From positions 62,001 through 126,000 of the forward strand of contig CALUXX010000003.1 of the NCBI GenBank assembly GCA_944324845.1: a stretch of 64,000 nt of DNA, in the 5' to 3' direction. This DNA is from Candidatus Gastranaerophilales bacterium (lineage in GTDB: Bacteria > Cyanobacteriota > Vampirovibrionia > Gastranaerophilales > Gastranaerophilaceae). Shown piece by piece: positions 54,666-62,187 of the stretch. Positions within the stretch are counted from its first letter, which is position 1. Each line of letters starts with the position of its first letter. The position numbers and the translations under genes were made by a program. The notes under the pieces were generated by a model, which was not told the origin of the DNA, ran no database searches, and saw nothing but the letters and a program-made list of their open reading frames with translations.

Positions 54666-55031
54666 TTATTCCCAAGAAATATATTTTTCAAGATAGTTTA
54701 GCATACTTTCTAAACGTGATTTATCATAGGTGTACCACCAACCGATTAATGTTTCGAATGCTGTTGCTTGACGATATTCTTGTTGTATATTTTTTCTGCC
54801 GACAGGTATTGGAAGATTTCTTGCTCTTTTGGTAAGTTCAAGTTCTTCTTCAGTTAATTTTTCAGTCATATTATGCAAAAGTTCACACTGAAAATTTGTT
54901 TTCACTTTATCAGTTGTTGTTTGGTGTAATTTCTTAGCATTATTGGTTAGCCTAATTGTCTTATTTCTTATAAATAATTCCCAAACAGCATCACCCAAAT
55001 AGGCATAATTTCTTAAATTTAGTTCTTCCAT
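54666..55031 (-). CDS. mrnC: Mini-ribonuclease 3
   Basis: This 121-aa protein is a RNase III catalytic domain without a double-stranded-RNA-binding domain. It has the conserved YLGDAVWELF signature with Asp14, a KANFQ-like stretch (KTNFQCELL) and the second acidic motif EYRQATAFETLIGWWY. Mini-III matures 23S rRNA in Bacillus. TAGAAT (plus 55038-55043) lies 6 nt before the ATG with no Shine-Dalgarno site, so it is probably leaderless. It converges on the zinc-ribbon gene. Confidence 0.92.
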   Translation of the reverse strand: MEELNLRNYAYLGDAVWELFIRNKTIRLTNNAKKLHQTTTDKVKTNFQCELLHNMTEKLTEEELELTKRARNLPIPVGRKNIQQEYRQATAFETLIGWWYTYDKSRLESMLNYLEKYISWE

Positions 55032-55113
55032 ACCAAAATTCTACTATAAATATGTTCTTTGCAAAATTTTTTATGATAGTATAAATGTTAGATATTAAAT
55101 GAGGGTTTATTTG

Positions 55114-55689
55114 ATGAATAATAAAAAAATATTATCAGGATTTTGTGTATTTTTTATGTTAGTTTTATGTTCACCTGCGGTAAATTCTATTGAAGTTTAC
55201 AAAGCCTGCTGCAACAAATCAAATATTGAAGCGCCTCAAGATGCACTTTCTTATAAACAACATTTTATGAGATTACAAAAAAATAGAGCCCTCATATACA
55301 ATGCTCTTGATTTAACAGATGCTCAAATTAAAACAAAAGAAGAATGTAATGAAAAATATTCACCATTATATGAAACTAAATTTAATGAGTTAATAAAAGA
55401 AAGTTATACACTAAAAGCTCTAACTATCGCTAATGCTGATTCAGGAGAAATCAATCAACAAAAAAAATTAGTAAAAAATATCAAAAACGACATAGATAAA
55501 CTTTTCAAACAAGAAGATAAAACTTTCAAAAAATGCTTAACTCGTGAACAACGTTCAAAATATGCAATGATTAAAAAATTAGATAGAAGAGATTATAAAG
55601 CAGCACAACATCAGAAAGATTACTACAAATCAAACCCGCTTATGCGTCCGTTTGGAAACCCTAAACCTTGTGAAACTTCTATGCAATAA
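55114..55689 (+). CDS. Spy/CpxP-like periplasmic protein
   Basis: This 191-aa protein has an N-terminal signal peptide (MNNKKILSGFCVFFMLVLC, cleavage near the PAVNS region) and a helical mature part with two LTxxQ-type motifs (LDLTDAQIKTK, LTREQRSKYAMI). These mark the Spy/CpxP family of periplasmic chaperone-like stress proteins. Several Cys (KACCNKS, KKCLT) are present. GAGGG lies about 8 nt before the ATG at 55114; the earlier ATG at 55099 has no such site. A TATAAA box lies upstream. Confidence 0.75.
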   Translation: MNNKKILSGFCVFFMLVLCSPAVNSIEVYKACCNKSNIEAPQDALSYKQHFMRLQKNRALIYNALDLTDAQIKTKEECNEKYSPLYETKFNELIKESYTLKALTIANADSGEINQQKKLVKNIKNDIDKLFKQEDKTFKKCLTREQRSKYAMIKKLDRRDYKAAQHQKDYYKSNPLMRPFGNPKPCETSMQ

Positions 55690-55740
55690 ATTAAAGTAAA
55701 TAAAGGATGATTTTTCTACATATATCATTATAATTGTGGT

Positions 55741-56382
55741 ATGCGTAAGTTATATGTAATCTTTTTAACAGCTTTTATCATTCTTTCAAATTTATCCTTA
55801 AACAATGTTTTGGCTAAGGATAATGAAGATTTGAGCGGAAAAGGTTATGTCGGAACTTTGCCTGATTTGAGCAAAGTATATGAAAAAGAACAACCTAGAA
55901 AAATCTCTCCTGATTTCAGACCATCAAAAGATTTTAACTCTGCTAATGAATTGAAACCTGTTCCAAGAGATAATCCTGCGTTTGTTAATATAATTTTGAA
56001 AACAGACAAAACTTCTAAATATGTTAATGATTTAAACGAATTTATCCCAATGCTTGAAACACTTTCTGATATGATTGATGAAGGTGTTAATGTACAAGTT
56101 TTTAATGCTAAAGCATATTATTTTACGAAAAGTGCAGACTTTTTTAAAGATAAATATGCAAATAAACCCGAAAGTTATTTTATTTCATATAAAAAATTAC
56201 TCGAACTTAGCATGCACACAAAATCAATCGCACTTTTGCGAACAGAAGCAGCTAAATACAATCCTTACATGGCATACGGAGGTTCAGGATATTTGTATAA
56301 CCCTGATAGTTTGACTGAACAGTTAGGATATTTGAAAAAAGAAATTGATCAAACTATTTTGATATTAAAAGAAGCTAATTAA
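55741..56382 (+). CDS. Secreted hypothetical protein
   Basis: This 213-aa protein has a Sec signal peptide (MRKLYVIFLTAFIILSNLSL, cleavage after VLA near residue 25). A Pro-rich segment (about 35-80) and then a helical domain (KYVNDLNEFIPMLETLSDMI and later) follow. I do not recognise the family. TATAAT (55729-55734) lies exactly 6 nt before the ATG and there is no Shine-Dalgarno site, so the message should be leaderless. It follows the Spy-like gene by 51 nt. Confidence 0.8.
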   Translation: MRKLYVIFLTAFIILSNLSLNNVLAKDNEDLSGKGYVGTLPDLSKVYEKEQPRKISPDFRPSKDFNSANELKPVPRDNPAFVNIILKTDKTSKYVNDLNEFIPMLETLSDMIDEGVNVQVFNAKAYYFTKSADFFKDKYANKPESYFISYKKLLELSMHTKSIALLRTEAAKYNPYMAYGGSGYLYNPDSLTEQLGYLKKEIDQTILILKEAN

Positions 56383-56477
56383 ATCATTTCCTTTTCACTT
56401 AAAATCATTTTTAATATTTGATTAATATTTTTCTATTCTTGTTTGATAAAAACTTATGTTTCTATTAAAATCAGTTT

Positions 56478-57614
56478 ATGTTTAATAAGATTTTGTCAAA
56501 AGTAAAAGAGCAACTTTCTAAAGTAAAAATACTTGACAGATACATTTTAAAACAAGTAATTGAAATGTTTATAACAGGGGTTTTTGTCTTTACAACGATT
56601 ATTTTTGCGTCTGATACTTTTTTGACTTTGGTTAAACAAATTACAAAATTCGGCATACCGTTCAAAGTTGCGTTCTTAATGATTTTGCTCAACTTGCCAT
56701 CAGTTATTGTAATGACAATTCCTATGGGTGTTCTTTTATCTACAGTTATGACATTGAACAAATTAAGTCTGTCTTCTGAAATAACTGTTATGAGAGCTTG
56801 CGGAATAAGTTTGAACAGAATTGCAAAATCTATTTTTATTTTTGCAATAGTTATGGCACTATCAAGTTTTGTCATCAACGAAAAAATCGTACCAATTATG
56901 ACTCAACAGTCAACAAAATTAGCACTTTGGGCTATGGGACAAAAACACGTTCCTGAAGGTAAAGAAAATTTTGTATTCAAAGAACTTGGAGAAGGCGGAT
57001 TATTGAAAAGATTATTCTATTCAGGTTCTTGCAAAAACGGAATTCTATACAACGTAACAATATTAGACAATTCAAAACCGGGAACAATTCAAGTTCTGCA
57101 AGCAAGACAAGGCAAAACAACTCCTAACGGTTGGGTTCTGCAAAAAGCTGCCGCATATACCATTGCCAATGACGGACAAGTTTTGAATACTTCTTTGGTT
57201 GAAGATTCTGTTATTACTTTCAATATGGATATGTCTAAAGTTACAAACAAAAACTTTGCAAAAGAAAACAATTTTAAACAATTATTGAATTACATCAAAA
57301 ATTCAGATATTCCAGAAAAAGAAAAAATTCAATACAAAGTGGAACTTTACGACAAAATTGCTTTACCAATAACAACTATTGTATTTGTATTACTTGGCGT
57401 ACCATTAGCAATTACACCTCCAAGAGTACGTTATAACAGAGGATTTTTATTCAGTATTTTGATAATCTTCTTCTATTATCTTGTTAGAGCGTTATCTTTA
57501 TCAATGGGTGAACAAGGAACAATCAGTCCATTTATCGCAGCTTGGCTGCCTAATATTGTCTTGGCAATCTGCGGTGCTTATATGTATTACAGAAAAGTTT
57601 ACACTATCACATAA
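56478..57614 (+). CDS. LptF/LptG-family LPS export permease
   Basis: This 378-aa protein is a YjgP/YjgQ-family permease that, with LptB, extracts LPS from the inner membrane. It has the usual layout: helix pairs at about 20-45, 60-85 and 105-130, a central periplasmic beta-jellyroll region (about 140-280), and three C-terminal helices (about 300-375). Only one permease is present here, so it may work as a homodimer or have a partner elsewhere, as in some other bacteria. TTGATA (56443-56448), a 17-nt spacer and TAAAAT (56466-56471) lie 6 nt before the ATG: a well-formed leaderless promoter. Confidence 0.9.
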   Translation: MFNKILSKVKEQLSKVKILDRYILKQVIEMFITGVFVFTTIIFASDTFLTLVKQITKFGIPFKVAFLMILLNLPSVIVMTIPMGVLLSTVMTLNKLSLSSEITVMRACGISLNRIAKSIFIFAIVMALSSFVINEKIVPIMTQQSTKLALWAMGQKHVPEGKENFVFKELGEGGLLKRLFYSGSCKNGILYNVTILDNSKPGTIQVLQARQGKTTPNGWVLQKAAAYTIANDGQVLNTSLVEDSVITFNMDMSKVTNKNFAKENNFKQLLNYIKNSDIPEKEKIQYKVELYDKIALPITTIVFVLLGVPLAITPPRVRYNRGFLFSILIIFFYYLVRALSLSMGEQGTISPFIAAWLPNIVLAICGAYMYYRKVYTIT

Positions 57615-57676
57615 AATTTTGTAAAATCCTACTTTTAAATGTAATCAAATCTATTTTCTTGGTTTACAATATGGGT

Positions 57677-58393
57677 ATGGATAATAATGGGAATAATAGC
57701 AAAATAAACCAAAGTATTTTCAGCAGCCATTATAAGTTTTCTGAAGTTAATCCCTTTAGCGGAAATTTCACACCACAGGAAACTTCTAATCCATTTGAAC
57801 AAAAACCAACACCCCCGACTGAACCGACCGTTTCTAACCCTATAAAAAGATTAAACGGATATGATTCAGTAATATTAAACAACACAAGATTTGATGAACC
57901 GCAAGGTGAAGATGTTAGTATTGAATATCGGATTAAAGATAAAGAATCAACTTTAAGAGAATTGAACAATAAAATTAAAGCCGCAGACAACTACGGCACA
58001 TTGAATGAATCATTAAGTCTTAAAGCAAAACGCCAACGCATAATGCAAGAACTTGATTCTCTAAGAAAACAACAACTATATGGCGGACGAGTTCTTGGTG
58101 AAAACAAACAACCATATCATCAGGAATTTAGAGAAAAAATGCCTGTTATATATAAAGTTCAAGAATTTATATCAAGACAAATTATGGCAAAGATTTCTAA
58201 AAAAGTTAAATCTGTTGTAGATTTGTCAGATTCACTTGATAAACTTTCAGAAATAAGCAAAAGCGTTGATGAACTTATTGATATGAATGTTCCTTATGGC
58301 GAAAAAACACACAATTACGAAAAGTTAACAGAATACCTAAATCAAGCAAACCAAATACATTCTAAAATCACTAAATCTATGGGAAGACATTAG
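57677..58393 (+). CDS. Hypothetical soluble protein with helical C-terminus
   Basis: This 238-aa protein has a disordered, Asn/Ser/Pro-rich N-terminus with NPFEQKPTPPTEPT (about 40-53). Charged coiled-coil helices (KDKESTLRELNNKIKAAD, then SDSLDKLSEISKSVDEL) follow. It has no membrane segment and no known family. TACAAT (57665-57670) is followed directly by ATG GGT ATG; the second ATG, at 57677, has the 6-nt spacing seen at other leaderless genes and is my chosen start. It converges on the UvrD-like helicase gene. Confidence 0.72.
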   Translation: MDNNGNNSKINQSIFSSHYKFSEVNPFSGNFTPQETSNPFEQKPTPPTEPTVSNPIKRLNGYDSVILNNTRFDEPQGEDVSIEYRIKDKESTLRELNNKIKAADNYGTLNESLSLKAKRQRIMQELDSLRKQQLYGGRVLGENKQPYHQEFREKMPVIYKVQEFISRQIMAKISKKVKSVVDLSDSLDKLSEISKSVDELIDMNVPYGEKTHNYEKLTEYLNQANQIHSKITKSMGRH

Positions 58394-58410
58394 GATTCAT
58401 CAATTAGAAT

Positions 58411-61400
58411 TTATAAGATTTCCATATCGCAAAAGTCACTATATGGGCAATATTGGCAAGCGCTTGGATTGTATGTTGGTTCAAATTTGTACGATTTGAT
58501 ATCTAAAATTGCATCATTAAACTTCTGTTTAATTCTTTCACAATCTTCATCAACCAAATTCAAAGTAAAATTCTTTTCCGGTTCTTCAGGGTATATAAAA
58601 GTTGTTTCTTTAACTTTTTTACCGGTTTGTTTTTCAAAATAATACTTGTATAAACCGATTTGGTTGTAATAATCTTCGTGCTCTCCACCTTCACAAATTA
58701 TTTTTTCATTCTTAGCACTACCTGTTTTGTAATCATATATTGTATATGTTCCATCAGGATTTTTGTCTATTCTATCAATAATTCCTTTAAATTTCACACC
58801 ATCAATATCTAAATCAATATTTTTTTCTACGGCATAAAGCATTGAAACAGGAGTTGCACATATAAAAGTATAAAATTTATCAAGTGCATCTTCACCACGT
58901 TTTTCATAAATTTCTCGTTGTTGGAATGTTGACATAGGAAGATCTTGCAATTTATCTTTAAACGCTTTTATAAAATCTTCTTTTGAAGGGTAATTACCAT
59001 TCTTTTGAGCACACAAAACCGCAGTTTCACAAGCCTTATGAACCGAAATTCCGTAACTGAACGCATCAGGATTTCCGTCTTTTGCCCCAAAATTAAGAAT
59101 ATAATGATAAAAATACCAGCGAGGACATTTTAAATATGTATTTATAGAACTTGGAGAATAATGTTTTCCCTCAAGATACACATCAACCATTGAGCAAAAA
59201 TCTCTTTTATAATCATAATCACGTTTAATGATTGACTTGGCACGTTCTTGCCAAAACGAATTTATATCATATTCAAAAGGATTATCTTCACGCTCAAAAT
59301 CAATATCAGAATTAATAATTAGTGCAGATGGAACTTTTACATTTTTTCCATCTTTGTCAGGATATGAAAGCCTTAATGTATGTTTTGCTCTTGTCATTCC
59401 AACATATAGAACTTTTATTTGCTCTGATATTTTTTGCTCTTTTAATTCATCATCTGTTTTATATTGAGAAACATCCAGAGGAATAATAGATTTCATGGAC
59501 TTTCTACTGCTTTCCCATTTATCACGTACCAGAGTTGGCATATATACATATTCAAATTCTCGACCTTTTGCAGAATGATATGTTGATAATTGAACAGCAT
59601 TCATCGCAACAGGTGCTTTATCTGTCGTAATAGATATTTCATCTTGCAAGCACATATCTAAATATTCAACAAAATCTTCAAGACTTATCTTTTTATAAAG
59701 ATTTGAAAAATCTTCTGCTTGATCAACAAGTTTTTTCAATCCCGAAATGTTTTCTATTCTGTTTATTTCTGAATTTATATAATAGTCAAAAATTCCTGTT
59801 TTGGCACCTATTTCAAGAATAATATTGCGCAAGGTTTCATTTGTCTTATATTCAAATAAATACTCAAACGTTTTAATAAACTTTTCAACCTTATCAGGTT
59901 CCACAAATTCTATTGACTGAACAGATTTTACTAATTCAATAATTGACATATATTGAGATTTTTTATTATATAAAATTTCAAAATCTCTTGGGTGAAGATT
60001 AAACGGTTTTGCCAATGCCAATTTGAAAAATTTATCACTATGAAGTTCTGGATTAGTAAGCATTTGCATATAATAATACATAACAGTAAATGAATGAATT
60101 AGAAAAATATTTTTACCGTCTTTTAATTCAGCAGGAATATTTCTTTCTTTTAAAAGTTCAAAAAACGAGGTTAATTCATCATTACTCAGCGTTAAAATCG
60201 CAATTTCTGAAAGTTTCTTATTACCATTTTCATCTACAGGACAATCTTCAGAATTCACAAGATTAGCAATTTCATCAACAATTTCTTGATATTCTTGCAA
60301 AATATCTGCATATTTATAAAATCGTACTTTCTTATTCTTATCCGCCAAATCTTTATTTTTAGAAATAAGTTCCTTACTGATGTTGTAACTTTCAAATTCT
60401 GGATTAACTTCAAGTCTTTTTGCATCTTGCACAACAAACTTTCTTGAAGCGTCTAAAATTTGTTGAGTTGAGCGCATATTTTCTTCAAGACAAATAACCT
60501 TAGTTTCTGGGAAATTATCAAGGAATTTTTCGATAGTATCGAGTTTAGCCCCCTGAAAACCATAAATTATTTGATCATCGTCCCCAACAACAAAAACATT
60601 TTCACTTTCTATGGCTTTTGTAAGATGAAAAACAATATCATTTTGACTTTTATTTGTGTCTTGGTATTCATCAACAAGAATATATTTATATTGGTTTGCT
60701 ACCTTATGCAAAAATGACGGTTCGTCTTCAAATTTGTCAAGAACATAATTTATCATATCGTTAAAATCGACATAATGCTGTTCTTCCATCTTTGACTTAT
60801 AGAGTTCATAAAAATCCCAAAGTTCAGTCACCTTTGCAATCTTTTTTTCCATACTGTCTATTCCGTCAGGAATACGTTTTGGAATTTTTGCACCTTTTTC
60901 GGTCTTTTCTTTTAGTTCTTCTTGAAGTGATTTTAATTGAGGTTTCCAATCAGGATTTTTTTCAAGATTTTCAAAAAACTTAGATTTTGTTAATCTATTT
61001 GCCTTTATCGCATTAATCCCGTTTGATATCTCATTAATAAAATAATAAGGATCATTCCGTTTTGTTCTATATGCAACAGGCTTAATCTCATCAATACATT
61101 CTTTTAACAGATTAACCGACACAGCAGGAGGAATTACTCTATAATTTTCCGGTAACTCGAATTCCTCAGGATGAACGGTAATTATATCATTACAAAAAGA
61201 GTGATAAGTAAAAATATTTACTTCAATATTATTTTTGTTTAATTCCTTTGCGAGCCTTGTTCGCATTTCATTTGCCGCAGCATCAGAAAAAGTTAAACAC
61301 AAAATCGTTTCAGGCTTAATACCTTTTTCTATCATACTTTTAACACGCTGAATAAGTGTAAAAGTTTTCCCCGTACCAGGACCTGCCAGAACTAAATACT

Positions 61401-61452
61401 TACCATCAATATTATCAATACATTCCTGCTGTTTTTTATTAGGTCTAATCAT
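58411..61452 (-). CDS. UvrD/Rep-type helicase fused to a 4Fe-4S PD-(D/E)XK nuclease
   Basis: This 1013-aa protein has a superfamily 1A helicase: Walker A GPGTGKT (24-30), Walker B DEYQDTNKSQ, GDDDQIIYGFQGA and the late motif VGMTRAKHTL. A C-terminal nuclease follows with GIIDRID and IYDYKTG catalytic motifs. Cys in LKCPRW plus C-terminal CQYCPYSDFC form the iron staple known from AddB. It likely resects double-strand breaks as a single-chain AddAB or AdnAB relative. The ATG at 61452 is chosen; an in-frame TTG at 61491 is part of a TTGACA-17-TAAAAT promoter, leaving a leader of only a few bases. Confidence 0.92.
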   Translation of the reverse strand: MIRPNKKQQECIDNIDGKYLVLAGPGTGKTFTLIQRVKSMIEKGIKPETILCLTFSDAAANEMRTRLAKELNKNNIEVNIFTYHSFCNDIITVHPEEFELPENYRVIPPAVSVNLLKECIDEIKPVAYRTKRNDPYYFINEISNGINAIKANRLTKSKFFENLEKNPDWKPQLKSLQEELKEKTEKGAKIPKRIPDGIDSMEKKIAKVTELWDFYELYKSKMEEQHYVDFNDMINYVLDKFEDEPSFLHKVANQYKYILVDEYQDTNKSQNDIVFHLTKAIESENVFVVGDDDQIIYGFQGAKLDTIEKFLDNFPETKVICLEENMRSTQQILDASRKFVVQDAKRLEVNPEFESYNISKELISKNKDLADKNKKVRFYKYADILQEYQEIVDEIANLVNSEDCPVDENGNKKLSEIAILTLSNDELTSFFELLKERNIPAELKDGKNIFLIHSFTVMYYYMQMLTNPELHSDKFFKLALAKPFNLHPRDFEILYNKKSQYMSIIELVKSVQSIEFVEPDKVEKFIKTFEYLFEYKTNETLRNIILEIGAKTGIFDYYINSEINRIENISGLKKLVDQAEDFSNLYKKISLEDFVEYLDMCLQDEISITTDKAPVAMNAVQLSTYHSAKGREFEYVYMPTLVRDKWESSRKSMKSIIPLDVSQYKTDDELKEQKISEQIKVLYVGMTRAKHTLRLSYPDKDGKNVKVPSALIINSDIDFEREDNPFEYDINSFWQERAKSIIKRDYDYKRDFCSMVDVYLEGKHYSPSSINTYLKCPRWYFYHYILNFGAKDGNPDAFSYGISVHKACETAVLCAQKNGNYPSKEDFIKAFKDKLQDLPMSTFQQREIYEKRGEDALDKFYTFICATPVSMLYAVEKNIDLDIDGVKFKGIIDRIDKNPDGTYTIYDYKTGSAKNEKIICEGGEHEDYYNQIGLYKYYFEKQTGKKVKETTFIYPEEPEKNFTLNLVDEDCERIKQKFNDAILDIKSYKFEPTYNPSACQYCPYSDFCDMEIL

Positions 61453-61631
61453 AAGTTGATTTATTTTACAAAAAATTATAATTCGTGTCAATTAATAATT
61501 GAATCTTAAAATAGAACCTGAAAATTATTACGATATGTAACAAAATTTCAATTATTTTTGCCAAACAACTAAAGATTCTTAAAATACATGCCGTAACTTA
61601 TCTTGTAAGTAAACGAAAAGGAGCAACCGAA

Positions 61632-62045
61632 ATGTCAATCAAATTTAATGATTTAAATAACGGTTATAACAATTACAATCTGAGAATATTACAACAAGGT
61701 AAGGCAAAGGAAACTGAAAAACAGGTAGAAGAAGTAAAAGAAAACCCAACTAATTCAGTATTCAAAGGCTTAGAAAACGAAACAGATTTACTAACTCAAA
61801 ATGCACAATATGTATATGTTTCAAAATTAGGCAATTTCACACTTGAAAACAAAGAAATAGCTGATGAAACAAATGCAATTCTTGCAAGTTTGGGATATGA
61901 CTATAAAGTAACAGCAGCACAAGCAACAAGTGTTGCAAACGGAGTTCAAAAAATTGTACTTCCTGGCTTAAAATCAGTAGAAGACAATGCAGTTGCTGCA
62001 CGTATTCAAGATCCTAACGGACCATTTGCTGATTTATTCGCATAA
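61632..62045 (+). CDS. Hypothetical soluble protein
   Basis: This 137-aa protein has a Lys/Glu-rich coiled N-terminus and a compact C-terminal region with NETDLLTQNAQYVYVSKLG and DYKVTAAQATSVANGVQKIV. It has no signal peptide or membrane segment. The FKGLENE segment near residue 44 is of a type common in small hypothetical proteins of this lineage (impression, not tested). AAAAGGAG lies 7 nt before the ATG. It has its own terminator and no functional clue. Confidence 0.78.
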   Translation: MSIKFNDLNNGYNNYNLRILQQGKAKETEKQVEEVKENPTNSVFKGLENETDLLTQNAQYVYVSKLGNFTLENKEIADETNAILASLGYDYKVTAAQATSVANGVQKIVLPGLKSVEDNAVAARIQDPNGPFADLFA

Positions 62046-62077
62046 CCCCCAATATTTTTTAATATATATATATAAGG

Positions 62078-62104
62078 GACTGATTATATAAAATCAGTCT
62101 TTTG
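62078..62104 (+). terminator. Terminator of the 137-aa gene
   Basis: GACTGATT and AATCAGTC (62078-62085, 62092-62099) form an 8-bp stem with a 6-nt loop, followed by TTTTG and more T residues. Confidence 0.8.
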
Positions 62105-62175
62105 TTTTGTATAGACATTTATAATATAAAAATATGAAATTCAGCCAATTAATTTAACACATTTTCTATTAGTGT

Positions 62176-62187
62176 TACAATGTCATT
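62176..62187 (+). promoter_or_regulatory. Leaderless -10 box of dnaG
   Basis: TACAAT at 62176-62181 is separated by 6 nt from the ATG, and no Shine-Dalgarno site is present. Confidence 0.55.

Noticed and set aside
61453-61491. TTG start of the UvrD-like helicase at 61491
   Set aside because: That TTG is the first part of a TTGACA-17-TAAAAT promoter; the ATG at 61452 directly precedes the conserved helicase N-terminus.
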